A DNA stretch of 64,000 nucleotides, taken from positions 2,353,125 through 2,417,124 of the forward strand of contig NC_012997.1 of NCBI RefSeq assembly GCF_000023025.1, written 5' to 3'. The translations under genes and the position numbers were made by a program. Position 1 is the stretch's first letter; every line of letters begins with the position of its first letter. Below the pieces are notes generated by a model. That model ran no database searches. It was not told where the DNA came from and saw only the letters and a list, made by a program, of their open reading frames with translations. The stretch is from Teredinibacter turnerae T7901. GTDB taxonomy: Bacteria > Pseudomonadota > Gammaproteobacteria > Pseudomonadales > Cellvibrionaceae. Positions 54,047-62,289 of this stretch are shown one piece after another.

Positions 54047-54934
54047 ATGACATATTTCGCCAAATTTGCCTGTTCGTTGATCCTCATTTTGTGCAGTCTG
54101 GCTCGCGCGAATGCGGATAATTACCAGCCATCACCTTTAAATGTCGTAACCAGCTTTTCGATCCTGGCTGATCTGGCGAAAGAACTCGGTGGCGATAATG
54201 TGAAAATTACCAATCTGGTTGGTGCTAATAGCGATGGCCACCTGTATCAACCCAGACCATCTGATGTGGTTGCGGTATCGGCCGCGGATTTACTCATTTT
54301 TAATGGGTTGAACTTCGAAGGTTGGATGTCGCGACTTATACAAAGTTCGGGGTTTGATGGAGCGGCGATCGAAGCTAGCGCAGGGGTACGTAAAATGTAC
54401 CACGGCGATGAGGTGGATCCGCATGCGTGGCAAAGCCTGCAGAACATCAAGATTTATGCAAAAAATATCAACAAGGCTTTGATCGAGGCGTTGCCCAATA
54501 GAAAGGCCGATCTAGATAATCGATATCAGGCATTTATTGAACAGGTGGATGCGCTAATTGCACGCAGTCAGCGTTCATTTGCAGATATCCCCATTCAAAA
54601 TCGCATAGTCATTACTAATCATGATGCTTTTGGCTACTTGGGCCGCGATTTAAAGGTGGCCTTTATTGCGCCGGTAGGAATAAGTACCGACGAAGAACCA
54701 AGTGCAGCCGATCTCGCGGCGCTCATTCAGCAGATCAAGACGAAAAACGTCAAAGCGTTATTCCTGGAAAACATCAGCAATAAACGGCTTCTCCAGCAGA
54801 TTTCAGCGGAGGCGGGCGTTTCGGTTGGTGGAACCCTGTACTCCGATGCATTGAGTGAACGAGAAGGGCCCGCTTCGACGTATTTAAAGATGATGAACTA
54901 CAACTTGAGAACCTTAAGCGGCGCACTTAAATAG
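54047..54934 (+). CDS. metal-binding periplasmic protein of ABC importer (ZnuA/AztC-like)
   Basis: Encodes 295 residues with a signal peptide (FACSLILILCSLARANA, cleavage ~24). It is a cluster A-I (TroA-type) fold with the expected ligands: His in NSDGHLYQPRPSD, His in EVDPHAW, His in ITNHDAFGYLGR and Asp in TLYSDALS. It lacks the long His-rich loop of ZnuA, so AztC- or MntC-like relatives are closer; the zinc assignment rests on its operon. The metal-collecting His-rich role may be filled by the ZrgA-like protein upstream. Confidence 0.82.
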   Translation: MTYFAKFACSLILILCSLARANADNYQPSPLNVVTSFSILADLAKELGGDNVKITNLVGANSDGHLYQPRPSDVVAVSAADLLIFNGLNFEGWMSRLIQSSGFDGAAIEASAGVRKMYHGDEVDPHAWQSLQNIKIYAKNINKALIEALPNRKADLDNRYQAFIEQVDALIARSQRSFADIPIQNRIVITNHDAFGYLGRDLKVAFIAPVGISTDEEPSAADLAALIQQIKTKNVKALFLENISNKRLLQQISAEAGVSVGGTLYSDALSEREGPASTYLKMMNYNLRTLSGALK

Positions 54935-54958
54935 GCAGTCAGCATTGCCCTGCCTTTT
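54933..54958. terminator. bidirectional terminator between convergent zinc operons
   Basis: AGGCAG (54933-54938) and CTGCCT (54950-54955) form a stem overlapping the last stop codon, followed by TTT on the plus strand; the minus strand reads CTGCCT then ATTT. It lies between converging genes. Confidence 0.5.
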
Positions 54959-55006
54959 AAACACACATCTATTTCAGAGCGCTTCAGGTTCTGAGCACTT
55001 CAGCCG

Positions 55007-55498
55007 CTAAGCTTCAAGGGCATTTAAATAGAGGTACTTTTGCAGTGTTTTATCACCGTTAGTAGTACGTGCTTTTGCCACAACTGAAAGCTTGTGTATG
55101 CCGTCTTTAACAGGAACGACAGTGAAAATATAGAATCCGGCTGTTGAATCACTTTGTATGTGCTCAACGTTGACAATTGAAATCTCTGGAATATCTTCCA
55201 GCTGTACTTCCAGGTCGTTGACATCGTTAGCGTTGGTATAGGCTACTTTAATCTCAGATTTTTCGTTTCGATTTGCGGCAACCAGCGGGGGAAGTGTAAG
55301 TTCAACCCATTGAGTTCCCGCAGCAGTGGTAGCCGCACGTAGGCTGGTATTGGCCGCCGATCGCCACTTTTCAATACCACCGTAAGGATGGCTGCTATAG
55401 CCGTATTGCTGGTGGAACGGGCAAGCGAGAGCATAGGGGAATGCCGTGGTTGAACCTATTGCGATCGCTGCAGCCACTATTTTCAATGATGTTTTCAT
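55007..55498 (-). CDS. exported hypothetical protein of the zinc locus
   Basis: Encodes 163 residues with a signal peptide (SLKIVAAAIAIGSTTAFPYALA). The mature part starts with CPFHQQYGYSSHPYGG, which has a Cys and two His that could bind metal. The rest is beta-rich (WVELTLPPLVAANRNEKSEI, then SVVAKARTTNGDK), similar in feel to small immunoglobulin-like periplasmic domains. No family is recognised. It follows the DUF3299 gene by 3 nt and is surely cotranscribed with it. A role in periplasmic metal handling is an inference from context. Confidence 0.6.
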   Translation of the reverse strand: MKTSLKIVAAAIAIGSTTAFPYALACPFHQQYGYSSHPYGGIEKWRSAANTSLRAATTAAGTQWVELTLPPLVAANRNEKSEIKVAYTNANDVNDLEVQLEDIPEISIVNVEHIQSDSTAGFYIFTVVPVKDGIHKLSVVAKARTTNGDKTLQKYLYLNALEA

Positions 55499-55501
55499 TG
55501 A

Positions 55502-56110
55502 TTAACTCTCCGTATAGGGTGACAGGTTGTCCACGTTCATACTGTAAGACGCAGCTCCCATTCCGTCCGATTTGTGGCCCTCGATAATTAAAGAGCCTTC
55601 TGCGACATAGGGATCGTATAGGTTTTCCAGCTTCAAGCCTTTAGGGTAACGGATATAAATCATTTGGTTTGGCGGCGGCGGTGGGGCATGAATACAAGCG
55701 CCGAAAAATGGAACCAAAAAGAATTCAGTGATAACCATATTCTCATCAAAAGCCAGGGGCACAATAAACCCCGGTATGCTGATTTTGCGCTGGTTAAATT
55801 CGGGGCGAACTTTGGTTGACGTTAAAGCTTGCTGGTAGCGGTCATTGCTTTGCTTGGCAGCGGCTTCTGCTGCTTGGCTCCCAATCTGATCGGCTTCTGA
55901 TCCATCAGCGATGTTATCCAAATACGCCGGAGGATTCAGCAAGGCCTCCAGGTCGTCGTCGGGCATCAGTTCGACCCACTCTATGAGCTGATACCCGTTC
56001 CTTTGTTTAGAGCCCGCATCCTCAGTGGTGGTAGCAGACAGAGGCTGGACGCAAAGCGCTAGTAGCAGCATAACAACGTAGTGCCAAGCGATAAATTTTG
56101 TGCGCGCCAT
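55502..56110 (-). CDS. DUF3299 periplasmic protein of the zinc regulon
   Basis: Encodes 202 residues from MARTKF (56110); an ATG 39 nt upstream would lie inside the operator and is unlikely. A signal sequence (AWHYVVMLLLALCVQPLSA) is followed by a ~75-residue acidic helical part (WVELMPDDDLEALL), then the DUF3299 core: ISIPGFIVPLAFDENM, FFLVPFFGACIHAPPPPPNQ and GSLIIEGHKSDGMGAASYSM. The Cys-Ile-His cluster suggests metal binding. DUF3299 genes are frequent beside LolD/FtsX-like ABC pairs and ZrgA in Zur-regulated loci, as here. Confidence 0.82.
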   Translation of the reverse strand: MARTKFIAWHYVVMLLLALCVQPLSATTTEDAGSKQRNGYQLIEWVELMPDDDLEALLNPPAYLDNIADGSEADQIGSQAAEAAAKQSNDRYQQALTSTKVRPEFNQRKISIPGFIVPLAFDENMVITEFFLVPFFGACIHAPPPPPNQMIYIRYPKGLKLENLYDPYVAEGSLIIEGHKSDGMGAASYSMNVDNLSPYTES

Positions 56111-56133
56111 AGGGTGTGTCTCAAACAAGAAGG

Positions 56134-56149
56134 TGATAGGATATATCAT
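56134..56149. promoter_or_regulatory. second Zur-box-like operator
   Basis: TGATAGGATATATCAT matches the operator at 49611-49626 at 14 of 16 positions. It lies between the divergent DUF3299 and ABC ATPase genes, 24 bp upstream of the former ATG and 50 bp upstream of the latter, so one site could control both directions. Confidence 0.6.
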
Positions 56150-56198
56150 TATATTTGTATATTGTCTTACGATAAACCCTATTTTTATTATTGTTGTT

Positions 56199-56951
56199 AT
56201 GTCAAAACCGGCTTCACCTTTCCATAAAATTGACGGTAAATGTGCCGTCGAGCTGCATGACTTGCAGTTTAGCTATGGCCAAGGTCGTCAAAGCGTATTA
56301 AATATCGATAAATGGCAACTGCCTCAGGGTGAAAGTGCGTTCATTTACGGCCCTTCCGGGTCTGGAAAATCAACATTACTCAACCTGCTCGGCGGGCTAC
56401 TCATACCGACCAGCGGTGCGGTCAACGTTCTGGGAACCGAGATTAGCAAGCTCAGCGGGCCGCAGCGTGATAAATTCAGAGCCAGGCACATCGGCATAAT
56501 ATTTCAGCAATTCAATCTGATTCCCTGGCTTACAGTGGCGGACAATATCGCCGTTGCCCAGCATTTTTCGGGACGAAAAGCCGCGCCTAAAGGACAAATG
56601 GTTAGTCGAGCGGCGGAGCTGCTGGAAAAGCTGGGTTTGGCAAAAGACGTTATGCAACACAAGACTCGCGCCTTAAGTATCGGGCAGCAACAGCGCGTTG
56701 CAATAGCGCGGGCACTTATTAATGCCCCGGAATTAATTATCGCGGATGAGCCCACTTCGGCTCTCGACACTGAATCTCGCGACGATTTTATGGCACTGTT
56801 GATGGCGTGTGTTAAGGAGTCCTGCGCCTCAATTGTATTTGTCAGCCACGATAGATCGCTTGCGAGGTATTTTAATACAGAGTTAAATTTAACAAGCTTG
56901 AATGCTGTGCCTGATATCGCCCAAAGCGAGGGAGCCAGTCATGATAGCTAG
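56199..56951 (+). CDS. ABC ATPase, LolD/MacB type, zinc regulon
   Basis: Encodes 250 residues from the ATG at 56199; there is no strong ribosome site and earlier in-frame codons would run through the operator. The ABC domain is of the lipoprotein/MacB class: GPSGSGKSTLLNLLGG, FQQFNLIPWLTVADN, a variant signature LSIGQQQRVAIARAL (Ser-Ile-Gly in place of Ser-Gly-Gly) and IIADEPTSALD. It is paired by an 11-bp overlap with an FtsX-type permease. These two plus DUF3299 and ZrgA make up a zinc-linked set like Vibrio zrgABCDE. Its cargo is unknown. Confidence 0.85.
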   Translation: MSKPASPFHKIDGKCAVELHDLQFSYGQGRQSVLNIDKWQLPQGESAFIYGPSGSGKSTLLNLLGGLLIPTSGAVNVLGTEISKLSGPQRDKFRARHIGIIFQQFNLIPWLTVADNIAVAQHFSGRKAAPKGQMVSRAAELLEKLGLAKDVMQHKTRALSIGQQQRVAIARALINAPELIIADEPTSALDTESRDDFMALLMACVKESCASIVFVSHDRSLARYFNTELNLTSLNAVPDIAQSEGASHDS

Positions 56952-58167
56952 TCTCGCAGCAAAAAGCCTTTGGGCCAGAAAAGTTACCGTTGGCCTTACT
57001 ATCGCGTCTATCACCATTAGCATTTTTGTATTGTTGGCCATCCAACACATTAGAGTTGAAGCGAAAACCAATTTCACCAATACGGTTTCAGGCGTCGATC
57101 TGATTGTTGGCGCCCGCACGGGGCAAATCAACCTTTTACTTTATTCGGTTTTCAGAATAGGCAATGCCACCAACAATATCCGCTGGGACAGCTATCAAGC
57201 ACTGGCTTCGTCAAAGGCTGTTGCCTGGACAATTCCTATTTCGCTGGGTGATTCTCACAGAGGCTTTCGGGTTCTGGGGACAACGGGTTCGTACTTCGAA
57301 CATTTTCAGTATGCAAACAAACGCAGCCTTACCTTCGCACAAGGAAGACCTTTTACCGGTACCTTTGAAGCTGTTCTTGGGCACGAGGTAGCCGCACGCC
57401 TGGGTTATAAAATTGGCGATAAGATAACGCTCACACACGGTATTAGCGCCAACAGCTTCAGCGAACACAAGCATAATCCATTTACTATCGTTGGCATATT
57501 AGACGCAACAGGTACGCCAGTTGATCAGACTGTCCATGTCAGGCTCGATGGTATAGACGCGACCCATAAAGGGTGGCAGTCCGGTGTGGATTTATCGAAA
57601 TATACGCACGTATCAAAAGATCAGAACCTAACGCCCAGCAGCATTACGGCGTTTATGGTTGGGCTGAACTCCAAACTGTCTACTTTCACCTATCAGCGCA
57701 AGGTAAACGAATTCAAAAAAGAAGCCTTGCTGGCGATTTTGCCAGGTATTGCATTGTCGGATTTGTGGCGGATGATGGGAACGGTAGAAAATATTCTTAC
57801 GTTTATATCGTGGCTGGTGCTGGGGGCAGCGCTCATAGGCCTTACCACCATGATGCTAGCTGCAATGCGCGAGAGACGTCATGAGTTTATGGTGCTTAGA
57901 GCCGTAGGTTCCAGTCCGTTATTTATCTTTACTCTAATACAAATTGAATCCTTAATTGTTGTAAGTATGAGCATTTGTTTGGCGGCCCTGTTATTAAGTT
58001 CGGGGCTGTGGTTGGCACAAAGCTCTATGGTCAGTCAATTCGGTCTGACAATCAGCCCCGCGGTGCTCACTGGAGACGCCTTAGTCCCGATATTATTAAT
58101 ATTGGGCGTTACTGTAGTTGTGAGTTTTCTACCTGCGATCTCGGCCTACGGAGAAAGCCGGCGTTAG
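56941..58167 (+). CDS. FtsX/MacB-type ABC permease, zinc regulon
   Basis: Encodes 408 residues from the ATG at 56941, overlapping the ATPase stop. The layout is N-terminal helix (VGLTIASITISIFVLLAIQH), a large periplasmic MacB-PCD-like domain (~40-285, GVDLIVGARTGQINLLLYSV, GHEVAARLGYKIGDKITL) and three C-terminal helices (FtsX domain, LVLGAALIGLTTMMLAAMRE, RRHEFMVLRAVGSS). It would act with the LolD-like ATPase as a mechanotransmission machine on a periplasmic or outer-membrane partner, perhaps the DUF3299 or ZrgA-like protein. Confidence 0.85.
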   Translation: MIASLAAKSLWARKVTVGLTIASITISIFVLLAIQHIRVEAKTNFTNTVSGVDLIVGARTGQINLLLYSVFRIGNATNNIRWDSYQALASSKAVAWTIPISLGDSHRGFRVLGTTGSYFEHFQYANKRSLTFAQGRPFTGTFEAVLGHEVAARLGYKIGDKITLTHGISANSFSEHKHNPFTIVGILDATGTPVDQTVHVRLDGIDATHKGWQSGVDLSKYTHVSKDQNLTPSSITAFMVGLNSKLSTFTYQRKVNEFKKEALLAILPGIALSDLWRMMGTVENILTFISWLVLGAALIGLTTMMLAAMRERRHEFMVLRAVGSSPLFIFTLIQIESLIVVSMSICLAALLLSSGLWLAQSSMVSQFGLTISPAVLTGDALVPILLILGVTVVVSFLPAISAYGESRR

Positions 58168-58675
58168 CGTTTTCAGCAATTGGTTTCCTTCATCAATACA
58201 CTGTATAACTGCCAAACTTTATTAACCTGATGATTTCGCTTCTACTTGGGGTTAGTCGTACCACAGCAACGACACTCGATATCCACAGTACTCGTGTGGA
58301 TTAGCCATGTCTAACGCTACCTTCAGTTAGTGTGCCCGGATGAATTGTGTAGATCGAACCAGAGTCAACTGGCGGTACCTCAGCAGGTGAATCTTTGCTT
58401 GACCGTGTGAGATATTAAACCTTTATCCTTATATTGTTATTCATCAAGGAAGAAGGGAGTCCACTGGTTTTTTTTATTCACGACTCCTTGAAAATATTGA
58501 CCAACAATAATATTTACCCGCTTGTTTCTTATGTCCAGAGTGTGAAAACCATCCAGACCATCACTGGCATCGTACGACGGTATGGTGGTGGCTATTTTGC
58601 CACTCATTTCGCCGTAATACTTATAGATCCGTGAGTCGCTGCCAGGGATTTGCGGCTTGATGGTGTTCCCTCAAA
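58168..58675. other. intergenic region, no supported gene
   Basis: About 500 bp downstream of the zinc operon. A 66-codon frame at 58434-58634 has no ribosome site and no recognisable product. I see no promoter or terminator I would defend. Confidence 0.4.
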
Positions 58676-59018
58676 GGGCCTGTTAACACTAATTCGATTC
58701 ATTCTGTTGCGGCTAAAATTTCGCTATCGAGTGATGCGGCACCCCGACGTTTGGAGCGCAGGTTGTTCGGCATATCCCTATGCCTCACCCCTACGGGGTT
58801 ACACGCTAAAACGCTCCCGGCGTTTTAGTGGTTGTTCCAAATGAGCGATAAACAACGCTGAGAGCGGGATTTTAGCCGCAACCCGCAGGTCTGGGCCTGT
58901 ATTTCCAGGCTGATGCGTTATTTTTCGCTCGTTTAGCCCGCTAAACAACGCCAAAAATGCCTTTCATCCTGAAAATACAGGCTCCAGCAGAGCGAATTGA
59001 ATTAGTGTTAACAGGCCC
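58676..59018 (-). repeat. dispersed MITE-like element, copy C, with internal insertion
   Basis: 343 bp, in inverse orientation to copies A and B, with the same 20-bp terminal inverted repeats. Relative to the others it carries an extra 69 bp at 58769-58837, ending in a second copy of GTTGTTC (first copy 58762-58768). The insert itself contains hairpins ACCCC-TAC-GGGGT and CTAAAACG/CGTTTTAG. The left flank is TCAAA and the right flank TAGTG. Confidence 0.85.
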
Positions 59019-60067
59019 TAGTGTAACGCTTCGGTATAGAGCCAGATTATTGTTTCGTATACAGAGAGTGGTAGCTATTTAACTGGGCGCTGTTGAGTGA
59101 GGTCGCCGGCCTACATTTGGGCCAATCCAGGCTCTGTAAAATTTTAATTCAATCAGTTATCGGCCGCTGCATCTCTGGCATTTTGCTTAGTAGTCGCGTG
59201 CTACGCGAGACGTTGTGTTTCATACAATCCATGTGTCTTTATCACGTACCATACTCAATAGCGATCAAAAGAAAAGCCCTCTTCGAGGACCTCTTTCAGC
59301 ATCTGGCGACTACAGAGACTGCTTGGACTTTGGTCAAACAGACCCTTCTTGCTGCAATGCAGGCGAACTGTATCCTCTACTATTAGTTTAGCCAGTCGCA
59401 TTCGCTAATCAACAAACGCGTTAGTACCATCGCCTATTACTTGGAATGACTTTATCGCCACAAAGCATGAGATTTATTGCTTCATAAGCTCGTACATTAA
59501 TTAAGTTTTTTCGTGAAGAAGAATCCTGCTTTTCGTAGATCGCTTTCTGCATGCGCAGAAGCTTTACTCTTTTCGCAAACGCATTGGCTAAACATGCTCA
59601 TCCTAGACCATGGTTTTACCCTTTTACTTATTCTTAGTTTTTTTCCTTGAATTTTTGGAGGATATTGTTCGCTAGACCAAAGAATACGCCACTTCTGGCA
59701 TTACATAGCCTTGCGTTCGGACTATCGCGAAGGCGTTTTTATAAAATTCACTGGGGCAATCTTTGTAGCAGTGTTTATGGCCTAATAAGGATTTTTTAAC
59801 TCTGATTTGTATTGTCTCTCATCAAAGTGAGCGTCGCTATTATTCCTTTAGAAATGTAGGGTTTTAGGGTGTGCGGGATATTAAATAGAATGAAGAATAA
59901 TGTATATATTAACTAATTTTTAATTGGGACCTAGCGTAATCAATATCAGTTGAAGAGTTTAGTTGTACATAGTGTAGGGGTTGTGTTTTACTATTTGGGT
60001 TGTAATTCAACTCGTTGAATAAAAATTTTAGATGTCACTAGTGTGTTTCAAGGAAAAAAGGAAGTGT
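59019..60067. other. gene-poor AT-rich region before the radical SAM cluster
   Basis: About 1 kb. A 97-codon frame at 59093-59386 has a Cys-rich odd composition and no ribosome site. Base composition drops to AT-rich from about 59800, and the genes downstream share this bias, unlike the zinc operon. No small precursor-peptide gene with a ribosome site was found here. Confidence 0.45.
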
Positions 60068-61471
60068 ATGAGCACTACGCTTATTGAAACAAAGGAGCTG
60101 CTTGATGAAGTTAGCCCTACAATGTGTGTAGCAAAATGGAAGCAAGTCACCTTACATTTACACAATGGACATACTCATAGTTGCCACCATCCCCAGGTTC
60201 ACCCTATCCCACTCGAGTCTTTGTCAGATCGACATGACGCACTTCACAACACACCCCAAAAAATAAACGCCAGGTTGCAAATGCTTAACGGTGAGCGGCC
60301 ATCTGAGTGCCAATATTGTTGGAATGTGGAGGATTTAAAGGGTTTTTCGGAAGGCAATCTTTTTTCAGATCGTGTAATAAAATCCTCAGATAGCTGGGCA
60401 AATCAATATATTCACAGTTTCTCTAAAGATAAGATTGTGGACAAAGTGGATCCAAGTTATGTGGAGGTGAGTTTTTCTAACCATTGCAATATGAAGTGTT
60501 CATATTGTTCTCCGGTATATTCTAGTCGCTGGGTTGAAGAAATAAAAACCCACGGCCCTTATCCAACGAGTGCAAACTTTGGGGATTTACAGTACTTTGA
60601 GGAAAGTGGTGAACTCCCTATTCACCATAGTAAATATAATCCATTTGTTGAGGCTTTCTGGCGTTGGTGGCCCACATTAATAGATGGCTTGAAAGTTTTA
60701 AGAGTCACGGGAGGAGAGCCTTTATTAAGTAAGGACTCTTTTGAAATTCTGAATCAACTCAAGGTAAATCCGCAACCTTTTCTTGAGTTGGGTATAAATA
60801 CAAATGGTAGCATTCCATTTGAACTATTTGATAAGTTTGTGCAGAACGCAAAAAGCTTGCTGGAAGACAAAAAAATTAAGAGTTTGACTATTTACACAAG
60901 TGTTGATGGGTGGGAAGAAACCGCTGAATATAGTCGCTTTGGATTGGATTTCTCTCTCTGGCAAAAAAACATAGAGCATATTTTGCGGGAAATTCCATCA
61001 GCCACAGTGGTGGTTATGAGTACTACAAATGTATTTTCTGTTACTCGTTACAAACGCCTTTTGGAGTATATTTATACGCTTAAGAGTAGATATTTGAATG
61101 AAAATCGATGGATTCCCATCGCAATAGATATTGCTATTCTACGACACCCTCATCATTTGAATCTTTCCGTTCTTTCCCCTGAATACCACGACGCTTTTGA
61201 TGCAAGTTTGGATTACATGCAGCAAAATTCAGTTGAGATGGGGTCGCAGGCAGGTTTTTACGATTTTGAAATAAACAAACTAAAGAGATTGATAGAGTTT
61301 ATCAAGAGTTCGCCTCAAGGGAATGAAAATATTGATCTTGCCGATTCCCGTAAGGACTTTATCCGCTTTGTAGATGAGCATGATCGACGGCGCGGGACAT
61401 CCTTTAGAAGGACTTTTCCAGAGCTAAATAGTTTTTATGATTTATGTTCTGAGATGATTGCAGGCGAATAG
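60068..61471 (+). CDS. twitch-domain radical SAM protein
   Basis: Encodes 467 residues. The ATG at 60068 follows AAAAAAGGAAG; an ATG at 60032 is less likely. The radical SAM cluster motif is SNHCNMKCSYCSP (Cys-x3-Cys-x2-Cys), with KVLRVTGGEPLLSKD as the GGE motif and NTNG after it. Before the core lies a twitch/SPASM-like auxiliary cluster region: MCVAKWKQVTLHL, HSCHHP and ECQYCW. The chemistry would be carbon-radical modification of a peptide, sugar or other metabolite. It heads a same-strand cluster with a GT25 enzyme, a conserved unknown protein and a HlyD adaptor. Codon use is AT-richer than the zinc genes, consistent with transfer. Confidence 0.82.
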   Translation: MSTTLIETKELLDEVSPTMCVAKWKQVTLHLHNGHTHSCHHPQVHPIPLESLSDRHDALHNTPQKINARLQMLNGERPSECQYCWNVEDLKGFSEGNLFSDRVIKSSDSWANQYIHSFSKDKIVDKVDPSYVEVSFSNHCNMKCSYCSPVYSSRWVEEIKTHGPYPTSANFGDLQYFEESGELPIHHSKYNPFVEAFWRWWPTLIDGLKVLRVTGGEPLLSKDSFEILNQLKVNPQPFLELGINTNGSIPFELFDKFVQNAKSLLEDKKIKSLTIYTSVDGWEETAEYSRFGLDFSLWQKNIEHILREIPSATVVVMSTTNVFSVTRYKRLLEYIYTLKSRYLNENRWIPIAIDIAILRHPHHLNLSVLSPEYHDAFDASLDYMQQNSVEMGSQAGFYDFEINKLKRLIEFIKSSPQGNENIDLADSRKDFIRFVDEHDRRRGTSFRRTFPELNSFYDLCSEMIAGE

Positions 61472-61553
61472 AGGTATTTTGTCGTCAGTAAGACGTATGT
61501 TGGACAGCTATAATAATAGTAATGAAAAATAATTTATTCACACAAAAAAATCC

Positions 61554-62288
61554 ATGAGCGCTGAAAACTATAGCACTATAGATGTTAAATCTATTCGGTA
61601 TATCAGCATGCCTAATAATATGGGCAGACGGGCATTGCTGAGATTATTGTTGATGCGGATACCGTTAAAACAAACTTGGATAAAGGGAGTTAGCTACCAA
61701 GCTAACTCTATCGAGCATCGGTGTACAACGGAAAGAGGTGTAAGGGAGTACGTTGAGGATTTAGGCGAAAGGGCAAGGGTGGGTATCGTTGGCTGTTGGA
61801 TTGCCCATAATAATGCATTGAAAAGCATTAAAGATAAATCAGGGTTCACCCTTGTAATAGAGGATGATCTTATTTTTAGAAAAGATTTTATTGCGGCCAT
61901 CCAAAATACTCTAAGAAATTATAGCGAGCACTTTGATATAGCGTTTGTTGATCCAAATGGTGATGGACCGCTTGCAAAAGATAAAATAAAAGAAGGTATT
62001 TACAACCCGAATTTTCAGTGTTACCCAGCTTACTGGGGTGCTCATTGTATGCTTGTCAGAAATAGCAGCGTAAATAATATTATTGAAATGATGAGCGATT
62101 GTAAGGTTGAGGATGTTGATGGGTTTTTTATATGTAATCCAAAAATTAAAACAATAGCCGTTTATACCCATAAGGCTCGAACGATATATTTTGGCTCAAA
62201 TGTTCGAGGTGCAAAAGGTTTTGACCGAATCAAGGGGTATTTAAATTGGCTAAGTTTTTGGTTGGGTTTGCAAAGGATGAGGAATTAG
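61554..62288 (+). CDS. glycosyltransferase family 25 protein
   Basis: Encodes 244 residues. It matches GT25 (LPS galactosyltransferase-like) proteins: an N-terminal strand IRYISMPNNMGRRALL, then GIVGCWIAHNNALKSI, the metal-binding acidic motif LVIEDDLIFRKDF, and PAYWGAHCMLVRN with DVDGFFICN near the end. GT25 enzymes transfer a sugar from a nucleotide donor to an acceptor such as LPS. Here the acceptor may be whatever the radical SAM enzyme modifies. The ribosome site is weak, and the gene begins 82 nt after the previous stop. Confidence 0.78.
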   Translation: MSAENYSTIDVKSIRYISMPNNMGRRALLRLLLMRIPLKQTWIKGVSYQANSIEHRCTTERGVREYVEDLGERARVGIVGCWIAHNNALKSIKDKSGFTLVIEDDLIFRKDFIAAIQNTLRNYSEHFDIAFVDPNGDGPLAKDKIKEGIYNPNFQCYPAYWGAHCMLVRNSSVNNIIEMMSDCKVEDVDGFFICNPKIKTIAVYTHKARTIYFGSNVRGAKGFDRIKGYLNWLSFWLGLQRMRN

Positions 62289-62289
62289 A

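Noticed and set aside
55007-55498. Resemblance of the exported 163-residue protein to SoxY/SoxZ-type small beta proteins
   Set aside because: The GGCGG-type carrier motif is absent and no sulfur oxidation genes are nearby; general beta-rich pattern only.
59093-59386. 97-codon frame upstream of the radical SAM gene, considered as a precursor peptide
   Set aside because: No ribosome site, odd Cys/Leu-rich composition, over 680 bp from the enzyme gene and no leader-core pattern.
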